This document shows positions 17,830-25,838 of a DNA stretch of 64,000 nucleotides, piece by piece. Under the pieces are notes generated by a model that had not been told where the DNA came from, ran no database searches, and was given only the letters and a program-made list of their open reading frames with translations. The stretch's first letter is position 1, and every line of letters starts with the position of its first letter. This DNA comes from Rufibacter tibetensis (lineage in GTDB: Bacteria > Bacteroidota > Bacteroidia > Cytophagales > Hymenobacteraceae), in NCBI RefSeq assembly GCF_001310085.1, contig NZ_CP012643.1, positions 2,511,001-2,575,000 on the forward strand, read 5' to 3'. The position numbers were made by a program, and so were the translations under genes.

Positions 17830-19434
17830 TTGAGTAACGAATTAATTATTAATTCTACTCAAGATGGAGAACGAATAGCCCTTCTTCAGGATAAGCGACT
17901 AGTAGAGTATCACTTCGACCGGAATGATACAAACTACTCTGTAGGGGATATTTTCCTGGGTACCGTGAAAAAGGTAATGCCTGGTCTGAACGCAGCGTTC
18001 ATTGACATTGGGTACACCAAAGACGCGTTTCTGCACTACCATGATTTGGGAGAGAACATCAAGACTCTGAACAAATACGTGAAAACGGTGCAGACCCAGA
18101 AGAATGCTTCTGCCAAGCTTACTCCTGTGAAGTTTGAGCCCGAAATAGACAAACTAGGCAAGATGGCCGATGTCCTTAAAAAAGGGCAGCAGATCTTGGT
18201 CCAGATTGTAAAAGAGCCAATATCTACCAAGGGGCCCAGGCTCTCTTGTGAGATTTCCCTAGCCGGCCGGTACCTGGTGCTTGTGCCCTTCTCTAACACC
18301 GTAAGTGTGTCAAAGAAGATTGTAAGCAAAGAGGAGCGTACGCGTCTAAAACGTCTTATTTCCTCCATTAAACCGGAGAATTTTGGCGTTATCATCCGTA
18401 CCGTGGCCGAAGGCCGCGAAGTGGCTGAATTAGACAAAGACCTCCGTACCATGTTGGCTACCTGGGAAGAAGGCATTGCTAAGTTGCGCACCGCTAAGGA
18501 ACGCGACAAAGTAATTGGGGAGCTAGGACGCTCCTCCTCCATGTTGAGAGACATTTTGAATGAAAGTTTTGACAGCATTGTGGTGGACGACGCCAAATTG
18601 CATGACGAGATCAAAACTTACATTGAAACCATAGCCCCGGATAAGCTGAAGATTCTGAAGCATTACTCGGGAAAGGTGAAAACCTTTGAACAGTTTAACA
18701 TTGAAAAGCAGCTGAAATCCCTGTTTGGGAAGACAGTGAGCATACCCGGCGGAGGGTATCTGGTGATAGAACACACAGAGGCCCTGCACGTGATAGATGT
18801 AAACAGCGGAAACAAATCCAACTCCGAGACGGATCAGGAAGCCACCGCTCTGAATGTGAATCTTACTGCGGCAAAAGAGGTAGCGCGTCAGTTGCGCCTC
18901 CGGGACCTGGGCGGAATCATTGTAGTAGACTTCATTGACATGAAATCGGCCGAGAACCGGCAAAGAGTGCAGGATGTAGTGAAGGAGGAAATGAAGAAAG
19001 ACCGGTCTAAGTACACGGTTCTCCCAATTTCCAAATTCGGACTCATGCAGATCACCCGCCAACGCGTACGGCCTGAGCAAAACATTGTAACCGGCGAGGT
19101 ATGCCCTACCTGCGGAGGCAGCGGCAAAATATCCGCCAGCATTCTGGTAACCGATGAGATAGATCAGACCATTGAAGATCTATTGACCCGGCAGAATCAA
19201 AAGAACATTACGTTGTTCGTGCATCCGTTCTTGCACGCGTACTACACCAAAGGTATCCTTTCCAAACAACGGAGATGGTTCCTGAAGCACTTCAAGCGGG
19301 TGAACGTGATGAAAGATACGGCGCTCGCCCTCACAGATTTCAAAGTGATGGATGAACACGGCGACGAAATTGAGCTGAAATCAGCTTACACTGAAGTAAA
19401 TGGGTTACAAGACCGCGCGGTAGAAACAGAGTAA
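17830..19434 (+). CDS. rng: Ribonuclease E/G family endoribonuclease
   Basis: 534 residues from a TTG start; the conserved N-terminus MSNELIINS follows directly. It cleaves single-stranded RNA in rRNA maturation and mRNA decay. S1-like RNA-binding domain with the sensor region (SVGDIFLGTVKKVMPGLNAAFIDIGYTKDAFLH); DNase I-like catalytic core with metal-binding aspartates in VIDVNSGNKSN and VVDFIDM; Zn-link cysteines CPTCGGSGK. There is no long disordered C-terminal scaffold, so it is RNase G-like in size. It ends at the strong hairpin 19461-19490. The pairing with HU and mutY is conserved in the phylum. Confidence 0.96.
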   Translation: MSNELIINSTQDGERIALLQDKRLVEYHFDRNDTNYSVGDIFLGTVKKVMPGLNAAFIDIGYTKDAFLHYHDLGENIKTLNKYVKTVQTQKNASAKLTPVKFEPEIDKLGKMADVLKKGQQILVQIVKEPISTKGPRLSCEISLAGRYLVLVPFSNTVSVSKKIVSKEERTRLKRLISSIKPENFGVIIRTVAEGREVAELDKDLRTMLATWEEGIAKLRTAKERDKVIGELGRSSSMLRDILNESFDSIVVDDAKLHDEIKTYIETIAPDKLKILKHYSGKVKTFEQFNIEKQLKSLFGKTVSIPGGGYLVIEHTEALHVIDVNSGNKSNSETDQEATALNVNLTAAKEVARQLRLRDLGGIIVVDFIDMKSAENRQRVQDVVKEEMKKDRSKYTVLPISKFGLMQITRQRVRPEQNIVTGEVCPTCGGSGKISASILVTDEIDQTIEDLLTRQNQKNITLFVHPFLHAYYTKGILSKQRRWFLKHFKRVNVMKDTALALTDFKVMDEHGDEIELKSAYTEVNGLQDRAVETE

Positions 19435-19460
19435 CGTTTCCATTGCCTGCGATATAAAAG

Positions 19461-19490
19461 AAAAGCCCCCGTTGTGAAACGGGGGCTTTT
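19461..19490 (+). terminator. Intrinsic terminator of rng
   Basis: AAAAGCCCCCGTT ... AACGGGGGCTTTT, GC-rich stem with a small loop, followed by more T. Confidence 0.9.
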
Positions 19491-19510
19491 TCGTGCAGAA
19501 AGTTTTTTGT

Positions 19511-19544
19511 TTTTGGCCTGTTTTCTGAAAAACGAGGCTTAAAC
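19511..19544. repeat. Dispersed intergenic palindrome, copy 3
   Basis: TTTTGGCCTGTTTTC, TG, AAAAACGAGGCTTAAAC: a good copy located directly past the stop of the leftward barrel gene. Confidence 0.6.
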
Positions 19545-19548
19545 CTTA

Positions 19549-20244
19549 TTAGAATTTAACCCCAAAGTCAAGGGCGAAAGAGCTGCTTTTTAGTTCTACC
19601 TTGCTGTCGCTGAAAATGCTGGCATAATAGTCATCATCTACATCGGTTAAGCCGCGGTGGTAAGACAGGCCGCCAAACAGCTTGGTGCTTTGGCCTAATT
19701 GCTTCTCTACCCCTGCTCCTAAAATGGCACCGATTTCAAAAGTGTTAAAGCGTTGGGTAAAACGATCACCCGTATCATTGTCCACTTTCCGGTCGTTTAC
19801 TTTAGCAGCCAACAAAGTGTTCAAAGAAGTTCCAGCCTGAAAATACACGCGGGTACCGGCAGAAATCTCATTGGTGAAAAGCTTGATGGAAACAGGAATC
19901 TCCAAGTATTGAAGGTTGATGTCATCTGAACCCTCGATTATGGTTTGTGTAGTGCCCGAAGACTGTCTGTAATCATAGGCTACATTGCCTCCTTTGATGT
20001 TATAAATAAGGCCAGAACTGAAAGCGTAGTTTGCGCCAAAGAAATAATCAGCAATCACGCCCATTCCGAAACCTACACGGGCTCCGTCATTTTTAAAATT
20101 GTACTGCTCTTTGGCAATCGTGCGGGTAGACGTAACCGAAGGGGAGACTTTCACCCCAATTTCAATTTGGGCCGAAGCTTCTTGAGAGCCAAACAAAAGC
20201 GCGGCAAGGAATAAAACCAACGGAGTAAAGCGAATCATCTTCAT
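19549..20244 (-). CDS. Outer-membrane beta-barrel protein (porin-family/PorT-like)
   Basis: 231 residues. A signal peptide ends near EASAQ. Alternating amphipathic strands follow, ending in a C-terminal aromatic strand (SSFALDFGVKF). Small eight-stranded barrels of this kind are very common in Bacteroidetes, and their specific role is usually unknown. It resembles in layout (signal, then IGVKVSPSVT-type first strand, GMGVIADYFF) the three tandem barrels at 47-49.5 kb but is more divergent. Divergent from gldB. Confidence 0.82.
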   Translation of the reverse strand: MKMIRFTPLVLFLAALLFGSQEASAQIEIGVKVSPSVTSTRTIAKEQYNFKNDGARVGFGMGVIADYFFGANYAFSSGLIYNIKGGNVAYDYRQSSGTTQTIIEGSDDINLQYLEIPVSIKLFTNEISAGTRVYFQAGTSLNTLLAAKVNDRKVDNDTGDRFTQRFNTFEIGAILGAGVEKQLGQSTKLFGGLSYHRGLTDVDDDYYASIFSDSKVELKSSSFALDFGVKF

Positions 20245-20274
20245 GGGGTAAGAGGGTATTAAAAATTAGTAAGT

Positions 20275-20282
20275 TAAATTTG
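20275..20282 (+). promoter_or_regulatory. -7 promoter box of gldB
   Basis: TAAATTTG, a full match, 24 bp before the ATG at 20307. Its overlap with a possible TTG start at 20280 argues that this TTG is not used. Confidence 0.55.
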
Positions 20283-20306
20283 CCCAAATATAAAGGAAGA
20301 AAAAGG

Positions 20307-21299
20307 ATGCGAGGCTATTTATTGCTGTTTGTTGTATTGTTTAGCATTGGATGTACAAAGAAGGAAACGTGTGAGATTCCGGATGAAGTAGCGCGCATAC
20401 CAGTAGATATCACCATTGACCGACTGGAGAAACAGTTCTTCCAGATAAAGGCTGTGCCAGAGATGCAAAACTTTTTGCAACAGGAGCCGCTCCTGCGCGA
20501 CAGGTTCCTTCTGCGCGACCGCTACCCTTCCCAGGAACTCATGGCCCAGAGCCTGCTGCGCCTGGCCACTGACACCAGCATCCATAAGTTGGCCCGCCAA
20601 AGCGATGAGCGGTTTAAAGACATGAAAGACTTGGAGCAGGACCTAGAAATGGGTTTTAAACACGTAAAATTTTACTACCCTTCGTTCCACGTTCCTAAAG
20701 TGCAGACCTTTATTTCGGGTTTGAGCCGTGACTTACTGGTGAGTGATTCCTTGATAGTGATGGGCCTTGACTTCTTTATTGGAAAAAAGGCTGCGTTCAG
20801 GCCACAGGCACCGCAGTACATACTAGAACGCTATGAAAAAGAGAAGCTGGTGCCGTCTGTTATGCTGCTGGTCTCCAACAAATTCAACAAAACAGACTTT
20901 GTAAACCAGGAGATGCTGGATGAGATGATAGATTACGGCAAGTCTTATTATTTCACCCAGAAAATGCTGCCGTGTACCCCAGATTCCCTCATTATCTGGT
21001 ATTCTAGCCAGGAGCTGGCTGATGTGGAATACAACGAAGGAAAAATCTGGGCGCACTTCATTGAAAAAGGATTGCTCTACGAAACCAGCCAGTTCATTAT
21101 CCGGAAATACATTGGGGAACGACCCAACGTCCCTGAGATCAGCCCGCGTTGTCCTGGCCGAGTGGCAACCTGGGTAGGCTGGCAGATTGTACGTGCGTAT
21201 ATGGAGAATAACCCTGACGTGACCTTGCAGCAACTCATGGAAGAAAAAGACGCCCGCAAAATTCTGGATAGGTCTAAATATAAACCCCAGAAGAAATAA
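20307..21299 (+). CDS. gldB: Gliding motility lipoprotein GldB
   Basis: Lipoprotein required for gliding in Flavobacterium; biochemical role not established. Start chosen at ATG 20307, because the protein then reads MRGYLLLFVVLFSIGC with the lipid cysteine at residue 16; the frame is open from a TTG at 20280 that overlaps the promoter box. GldB features: VDITIDRLEKQFF, MGFKHVKFYYPSF, VMGLDFFIGKKAAF with a conserved Y-rich segment, LIIWYSSQELADVEYNEGKIWAHFIEKGLLYET and the C-terminal GRVATWVGWQIVRAYMEN. About 330 residues, usual length. The glycosyltransferase 68 bp downstream is separated by a palindrome copy. Confidence 0.92.
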   Translation: MRGYLLLFVVLFSIGCTKKETCEIPDEVARIPVDITIDRLEKQFFQIKAVPEMQNFLQQEPLLRDRFLLRDRYPSQELMAQSLLRLATDTSIHKLARQSDERFKDMKDLEQDLEMGFKHVKFYYPSFHVPKVQTFISGLSRDLLVSDSLIVMGLDFFIGKKAAFRPQAPQYILERYEKEKLVPSVMLLVSNKFNKTDFVNQEMLDEMIDYGKSYYFTQKMLPCTPDSLIIWYSSQELADVEYNEGKIWAHFIEKGLLYETSQFIIRKYIGERPNVPEISPRCPGRVATWVGWQIVRAYMENNPDVTLQQLMEEKDARKILDRSKYKPQKK

Positions 21300-21308
21300 T
21301 CAATCCGG

Positions 21309-21342
21309 TTTAGGGGCTGTTTTCACCAAAGCAGCCCCTAAA
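21309..21342. repeat. Dispersed intergenic palindrome, copy 4, terminator-like
   Basis: TTTAGGGGCTG and CAGCCCCTAAA, perfect 11-bp arms with a 12-nt loop (TTTTCACCAAAG), 10 bp after the gldB stop. Confidence 0.7.
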
Positions 21343-21367
21343 TATTTCCTCTAGTTTCTTAGAAAGT

Positions 21368-22570
21368 ATGCACATAGCGCTGTTTCACCAGTATCACCAC
21401 AATCCAGACTGCCCCGCCACGTGCCGGCATTACACGTTTATGGCAGAACTGGTGAAACGGCATCAAATTACTTTGGTAACTTCTAACGCTTGGGAAAGCA
21501 AACGAATTACTCGTAAATATGATTGGGTGCCCCCGGGAGTGAAGTTGGTGTCTGTAGATATTCCGTATTCAAACAAAATGGGGGTGGTGCAACGGCTGCA
21601 GGCGTTTGGCTCCTTCGCGACTCATGCGTTGGTAAAAGGCTTGCGCATGCCCAAACCCGATGTTATCTGGGGTGTCTCAACTCCGCTGACTACGGCATGG
21701 ACTGCGGCGCAGGTTTCAAGGTTCAGACAGGTGCCTTGGGTCTTTGAGGTGCAGGACCTTTGGCCATCTTTCCCCATTCAAATGGGGGCGGTGCCTTCTA
21801 AGTTTGCCCAACGCCAGTTATATAACCTGGAAGCCTCCTTGTACCGGGAAGCCGCACATATTATCCCGCTGTCTACGGGTATGGAGGAGTACATTGTCCA
21901 GCAAGGCATCTCGCCCCAAAAGATCACTACGCTGGTAAACGGCACTGAAATTCCGCAGCAACCCATCACCTTTGCAGAACAAGATGCGTTACGGGAGAAA
22001 CTGAACCTGAAAGGAAAGCGAGTAGTGTTGTATGCTGGTACCTACGGCCGAGCAAATGATATTCCCCTATTGGTAAAAACGGCAAACCTGCTGCAAGCTC
22101 ATCCTGAGATTTGTTTTGTGTTCACCGGTCAGGGGTTTGATGCTCCTTTACTGGAAACTGCCGCAAAACAGCAAACCAATATCCGGTTGTTGCCACCGCT
22201 TCCCCGGCACCAGGTCTTCCACCTGTTTTCTATTGCAGCAGTGTCAGTCGTGTCCTTTATAGATTTACCTGTGCTGGAAGTCAATTCACCAGGTAAGTTG
22301 TTTGACAGCCTTGCCGTAGGAACCCCGGTGGTGGTTACCAATCCGGGTTGGACGAAGAAACTAGTGGAGGGGCACAACTGCGGTTGGTATGTTCCGGCTG
22401 GGGATGCAGAGGCGTTGGCTGCTACTTTGGTGCAGCGGTTAAATCAAGGACAGGAGTTGGAAACTATGCGCATGAATGCGGTTAAAGTTGCCCGTGAACA
22501 ATTTGACCGCTTGCAGATGGTACCGATTTTAGAAGATATTTTTGAGAAAGTAGCCCAGAAGGGGCAATAA
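21368..22570 (+). CDS. GT4-family glycosyltransferase
   Basis: 400 residues, two Rossmann-like lobes (GT-B). N-terminal acceptor lobe: MHIALFHQYHHNPDCPATCR, VSTPLTTAWTAAQV, VFEVQDLWPSF. C-terminal nucleotide-sugar lobe: VVLYAGTYGRANDIP, CFVFTGQGFDAP, VNSPGKLFDSLAVGTPVVVTN (with the E/G-rich donor-binding pattern), GWYVPAGDAEALAA. The N-lobe resembles WbuB/WcaI-like transferases of surface-polysaccharide synthesis. Donor and acceptor cannot be deduced. Stands alone between gldB and nth. Confidence 0.88.
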   Translation: MHIALFHQYHHNPDCPATCRHYTFMAELVKRHQITLVTSNAWESKRITRKYDWVPPGVKLVSVDIPYSNKMGVVQRLQAFGSFATHALVKGLRMPKPDVIWGVSTPLTTAWTAAQVSRFRQVPWVFEVQDLWPSFPIQMGAVPSKFAQRQLYNLEASLYREAAHIIPLSTGMEEYIVQQGISPQKITTLVNGTEIPQQPITFAEQDALREKLNLKGKRVVLYAGTYGRANDIPLLVKTANLLQAHPEICFVFTGQGFDAPLLETAAKQQTNIRLLPPLPRHQVFHLFSIAAVSVVSFIDLPVLEVNSPGKLFDSLAVGTPVVVTNPGWTKKLVEGHNCGWYVPAGDAEALAATLVQRLNQGQELETMRMNAVKVAREQFDRLQMVPILEDIFEKVAQKGQ

Positions 22571-22592
22571 AGCTTTTCTTTATTGCCCCTTC
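22558..22592. terminator. Terminator overlapping the glycosyltransferase stop codon
   Basis: GAAGGGGCAATAAAG pairs with CTTTATTGCCCCTTC. The left arm includes the last sense codons and the TAA stop. Convergent with nth. Confidence 0.7.
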
Positions 22593-22628
22593 CTTCAAAG
22601 GATTAAAAACAACCTCAGAGTAGCCGGG

Positions 22629-23306
22629 TTATCCAAGCTTGTTCTCTGGGTCTTCAGGCTTATTGGGCCAGTTTTTCTGGTAGTAAGCACAGAAGTGGGT
22701 GAGGGGACAGTGTTCGCATTGCGGAGTGCGGGCCAGGCAAATATAACGACCATGCAGAATAAGCCAGTGGTGGGCTTTAGGTACCAGATCTACCGGAATG
22801 TGCTTCAATAGTTCTTTCTCCACTTCCAACGGGGTGCGTGCCTTGGAGCTTACCAGACCTAATCGTTTGGAAACCCTGAACACGTGCGTATCCACAGCCA
22901 TGGCGGGCATGTTAAAAATGACCGAGGCAATCACGTTCGCAGTCTTGCGACCTACTCCCGGAAGCAGTTGCAGTTCCTCTATAGAAGAAGGTACCTCGCC
23001 TCCAAAGCGTTCGGTCAGCATTTTGCCCAAGCCAGCCAAATGTTTGGCTTTGTTGTTAGGGTACGAGATGCTTTTGATGTAAGGGAAAATGTTATCGGAA
23101 GTGGCAGTAGCCAATACTTCTGGTGAAGGAAAGGCCTCAAACAGAGCAGGAGTGACCAAGTTCACCCGTTTATCAGTGCATTGGGCGCTAAGGACCACGG
23201 CTACCAACAACTCATAGGGATTGCGGTAGTCCAGTTCGGTCTCAGCTTCAGGAAAGTTCTGGGTGAAATAAGAAATTAAATGACGATACCGCTCTGGCTT
23301 GCGCAT
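22629..23306 (-). CDS. nth: Endonuclease III
   Basis: Bifunctional DNA glycosylase/AP lyase for oxidised pyrimidines. 225 residues. Seen: helix-hairpin-helix LPGVGRKTANVIASVIF with the catalytic Lys (GRK), the catalytic Asp in AVDTHVFRVSKRLGL, and the Fe-S loop CLARTPQCEHCPLTHFC (C-x6-C-x2-C-x5-C). A short extra C-terminal tail (KPEDPENKLG) is unremarkable. A -7 box TAAGTTTG lies at 23329-23336. Confidence 0.97.
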   Translation of the reverse strand: MRKPERYRHLISYFTQNFPEAETELDYRNPYELLVAVVLSAQCTDKRVNLVTPALFEAFPSPEVLATATSDNIFPYIKSISYPNNKAKHLAGLGKMLTERFGGEVPSSIEELQLLPGVGRKTANVIASVIFNMPAMAVDTHVFRVSKRLGLVSSKARTPLEVEKELLKHIPVDLVPKAHHWLILHGRYICLARTPQCEHCPLTHFCAYYQKNWPNKPEDPENKLG

Positions 23307-23328
23307 CAGGTTAAGAGATTAAGAACTG

Positions 23329-23336
23329 CAAACTTA
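23329..23336 (-). promoter_or_regulatory. -7 promoter box of nth
   Basis: Minus strand TAAGTTTG followed by CAG, 22 bp before the ATG at 23306. Confidence 0.5.
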
Positions 23337-23538
23337 GGTAAATTGAGGCTTTTTACCAGAACTAAGTGGTGGTCCAAAGGAGGGTAATAATTTTAAATAG
23401 ACAACAAATCAAAGTATAAGATCCTATATAATTCAGCGATAACAGAGTACCAGATTAGTTGATGGTATTGCCATCAGCGACTTGACTTGGTATTATGAAG
23501 ACAGTACTAGTGAGTTAAACCTCCTCCAGTCAACAAGA

Positions 23539-24084
23539 TTAAGCCTTGAAGTCAACCAAGATCTGCACCGTCTCCGCATAAGGGTCGCTCATGCGAGTAA
23601 CCGTCACCCTGTCTGCCTCGCCATAGTGTTTGGCTATGCCCCTAATGATACCCACGGCCACCCCGCACATACGCCGCTTTGAATGATAGTCAATAATCAG
23701 GCGGTCGTTTCCTCGCTTTGTCACAAGTAGCCTTGGGGGAGATGTCCGGTCATCCTCCCGTTTGACAGCTCCGTGCATAGATTCCTCAGTGTTAAGCAGC
23801 ATCTCGAAGGTGCGCCACTCAGGCTTTATGTATTTCTTGTATACCAGCAGTAAGTCAGGCACCAGAAACTCTCCATACTGCTCCATAAGTTCGTAGGCTG
23901 GTATGCCCGTGTCTTCTGAGGCTTGGTGCACAATGGCGAAAAGTTCGTCAGTGGGGTACATTCCCTGCATTTGGTACGTGGGGTGCTCCACCCCCACTTT
24001 CTCCAGCAGCCGCACCCAAGTGCTATAGTTATAAGCGCTTTCCACGAAACGCTTCAGCAGCACGAAAATGGAGCCGTGCATCAT
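23539..24084 (-). CDS. Stand-alone H-NOX (heme nitric oxide/oxygen-binding) protein
   Basis: About 181 residues, the size of a lone H-NOX domain. The conserved N-terminus M-H-G-S-I-F fixes the start at one of the twin ATGs 24084/24081; an ATG at 24111 would add 9 residues. The proximal heme ligand is His 104 (103 from the second Met) in ESMHGAVKRE. PP lies about 12 residues later, and the porphyrin-anchoring Y-x-S-x-R reads YHSKR at 133-137. These positions nearly match His102, Pro115 and Tyr131/Ser133/Arg135 of the Thermoanaerobacter protein. Where that protein has the O2-stabilising distal Tyr140 there is a Val here, so an NO-selective, O2-excluding sensor is likely (inference). Last of three genes after a SpoIIAA-like gene and a GAF pseudogene. 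No kinase or cyclase partner is adjacent. Confidence 0.9.
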   Translation of the reverse strand: MMHGSIFVLLKRFVESAYNYSTWVRLLEKVGVEHPTYQMQGMYPTDELFAIVHQASEDTGIPAYELMEQYGEFLVPDLLLVYKKYIKPEWRTFEMLLNTEESMHGAVKREDDRTSPPRLLVTKRGNDRLIIDYHSKRRMCGVAVGIIRGIAKHYGEADRVTVTRMSDPYAETVQILVDFKA

Positions 24085-24111
24085 GTCTTGTAGACCAGTA
24101 TCAATTGTCAT

Positions 24112-24428
24112 CTGTATGTCTGTCTATCTGTCTGTTTTCAGAAACTATATACGAAGAAGTGGTTGAAGGTGTCTAGTGCTGCTGATGATTGGTAATCAAT
24201 TAGTTCTTTACGGACAATTTTGGCCTTGTCTCTGAAATTCCTTGTCTAAAAGGAGGGAACTGGGAAGCTTTGCCAAGTTCAATGTTCTCCTTCTACTGAA
24301 ATTCCCCTGATAAGGTATTTTCATGGAAAGAAGCCATGATCTAGCCCAATAGAACTGTTCTTGAAATATTTGTTTGAAGAAGCTCTTGTACGTGAATGTG
24401 GATGATTAAAGCTTTATCTCAACAAGTG
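24112..24428. other. Spacer between H-NOX and SpoIIAA-like genes
   Basis: 317 bp with no ORF worth calling. A degenerate tetranucleotide tract (TCTG/TATG/TCTA units) at 24112-24135 abuts the H-NOX start. No clear -7 box on the minus strand, so H-NOX may be read from the promoter at 25438. Confidence 0.4.
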
Positions 24429-24827
24429 TTACACGGCCATGAGCCATTCCTCTGCAGCCTCTCTGCCTTTGAAGGTGGCGACCATCATTTCTTTCACCCC
24501 GTATTCAATTGCTTTGTCGGCGGAGAGCCTTGCGTAGACATCGGGTGAGTAGACGTGGGCAAGGAACTTGCAGCCTGCTTTGGTCATCCTTGGGATCCAG
24601 TCCAACGCAACCCACTCTGCGGCATCTGACCACATACCCGTCACGTGGGTGTTGTCATTGAGCAGCTTGGTGCAGCGGTATATGATCATAAACTTAAGTA
24701 TTTTCTCGCAGCCATCCAGCACAGTTGCTTCAGTCTGCTCACCAAGCCACTGGGCGTAAAGGGTATCATTCACCACGTCACACTGTATGGTGATGTGGGG
24801 CTCGTTGGTCAGCAGTTTTCCGTGCAT
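24429..24827 (-). CDS. SpoIIAA/STAS-like small protein, paralog A
   Basis: 132 residues. Pattern: N-terminal strands (HITIQCDVVNDTLYAQWLGE), a helix with CEKILKFMII, a central strand ending in LLNDN, a tryptophan-rich helix WSDAAEWVALDWIPRMTKAG, a strand KFLAHVYSPDVYARLS, and a C-terminal helix ending EAAEEWL. The same plan is found at 29546-29980 and 63327-63713. It fits the SpoIIAA-like/STAS-type alpha-beta fold found in many Cytophagales; I do not see a reliable phosphorylatable Ser. It starts 27 bp after the GAF pseudogene and lies upstream of H-NOX. Confidence 0.72.
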   Translation of the reverse strand: MHGKLLTNEPHITIQCDVVNDTLYAQWLGEQTEATVLDGCEKILKFMIIYRCTKLLNDNTHVTGMWSDAAEWVALDWIPRMTKAGCKFLAHVYSPDVYARLSADKAIEYGVKEMMVATFKGREAAEEWLMAV

Positions 24828-24854
24828 GTCTGGCTATTTACAGGGTTCTTTGAT

Positions 24855-25362
24855 TTAAGTTATGTCTCGTTCAATGTTCTCCATTACTACGGATGCGAGA
24901 CTCTCCAGTGTCCGTTGATCAGCCGCAGAGAACTCTCTTGGTTCCTTGTCTACAATGCAGAGCGCGCCAATGTTAAAGCCGTCACTGGATCTCAGCGGTG
25001 CCGCTGCGTAAAAGTGTAAGCCAAACTCACCCGTCACAAACGGATTGATCAACAGGCAAGGTTCTTTCAATGCATTCTCAATAACGGTGATCCCATCTTT
25101 GAGCACTGCAAGCGAGCAGAGGCTGGTGCCCCTTGGCACCAGATTTGTTACTTCCAATCCCATACTACCTTTTGTGTGTACCTATTCGCTGACTACGAGG
25201 TTTATGAGAGCAATGGGTACAGAAAAAAAGGAGCGGCCATGCTTACATGTGCATAATGGTGCCTTCTTCCCGGTGGGTATTCAAAATATACAGGCTGCGC
25301 AGTTTAGAAAGTCTGTTCTCTTCATTCTCTGGTATGATCGGCAGCCCGAACGTGTTCTTCAT
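24855..25362 (-). pseudogene. GAF-domain sensor, broken by two frameshifts and a stop
   Basis: The intact end (from 25163) reads like the second half of a stand-alone GAF domain: TNLVPRGTSLCSLAVL, NPFVTGEFGLHFYAAAPL, IGALCIVDKEPREF. The missing first half is still visible upstream in other frames. From ATG 25362: MKNTFGLPIIPENEENRLSK, then LRSLYILNTHREEG. After a frameshift near 25262: HYAHVSMAAPFF. After a second shift in a run of seven T: SVPIALINLVVSE. A TAG (about 25179-25181) then precedes VHTKGSMGLEV. Restored, it would be about 168 residues, normal for this type. Frameshifts could be assembly errors, but three lesions favour decay. A short product from 25163 would lack half the domain. 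Confidence 0.8.
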
Positions 25363-25437
25363 CAATGTTTTCAGTAAAAGATAGGAAGGTCTATGGGTCT
25401 TTATTTTTGTACCCATCAAAGCCTTTTATAGTTGTGT

Positions 25438-25467
25438 CAAAGGTAGTCTTATATAGGGTTATGGCAA
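25438..25467 (-). promoter_or_regulatory. Promoter of the GAF/SpoIIAA-like/H-NOX group
   Basis: Minus strand TTG (25467-25465), 19 bp, TACCTTTG (25445-25438): a complete Bacteroidetes promoter. Predicted start near 25432, about 70 nt before the GAF start. Confidence 0.7.
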
Positions 25468-25541
25468 CGTTTTTCAGAGCTAAAGGGATGTACAAGCATT
25501 AAGGGCTTTCTTAACGACTTGAGTTCTTTGAAAAACGAACT

Positions 25542-25590
25542 AAAACAAAAAGCCCTGACCACCATCTAGGTATTCAGGGCTTTTTGTTTT
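25542..25590. terminator. Terminator of the sigma-factor operon
   Basis: AAAACAAAAAGCCCTGA pairs perfectly with TCAGGGCTTTTTGTTTT around a 15-nt loop, 18 bp past the leftward stop at 25608. A degenerate palindrome (GAGTTCTTTG, AAAAACGAAC) precedes it on the plus strand. Confidence 0.8.
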
Positions 25591-25607
25591 ACTTAAACTT
25601 TATCTTT

Positions 25608-25838
25608 TTACGGATGAAAACTTACTGTTTTGGAGTAACTAATAATAGCGTCTGTGACACGCTCGCTTGGTTGGGTGAGGGCTTCTTCCAAGCTTAGCTG
25701 GGTAAGGAGCAGATCAGCACAGGCTTCGGCTAGCTCCTGGTCCACCATTAAGGCTTCTTCCAGAGCAAGGCGTTGCTTTTTGGGCAGTTCGTTGTAGAGA
25801 TACTGTACTAGATCATGATGAGTAAAGGTTTTGGTCAT
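25608..25838 (-). CDS. Small acidic partner of the ECF sigma factor (putative anti-sigma)
   Basis: 76 residues from the ATG at 25838 (open from 25853). All-helical and acidic: HHDLVQYLYNELPKKQRLAL, EEALMVDQELAEACADLLL, then PSERVTDAIISYSKT. It overlaps the sigma gene's end by 26 bp, the arrangement expected for a co-translated regulator. The N-terminal YLYNELP-type motif recurs in small proteins encoded after ECF sigma factors in Cytophagales. No Zn-binding His-Cys motif and no membrane segment, so if it is an anti-sigma factor it is a soluble minimal one (inference). Confidence 0.7.
   Translation of the reverse strand: MTKTFTHHDLVQYLYNELPKKQRLALEEALMVDQELAEACADLLLTQLSLEEALTQPSERVTDAIISYSKTVSFHP

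Noticed and set aside
20280-20306. TTG start of gldB giving nine extra residues
   Set aside because: Overlaps a full -7 box, and the extra basic residues precede an already complete lipoprotein signal.
25045-25377. 110-codon plus-strand frame over the GAF pseudogene
   Set aside because: Antisense of recognisable GAF fragments; no family resemblance of its own.
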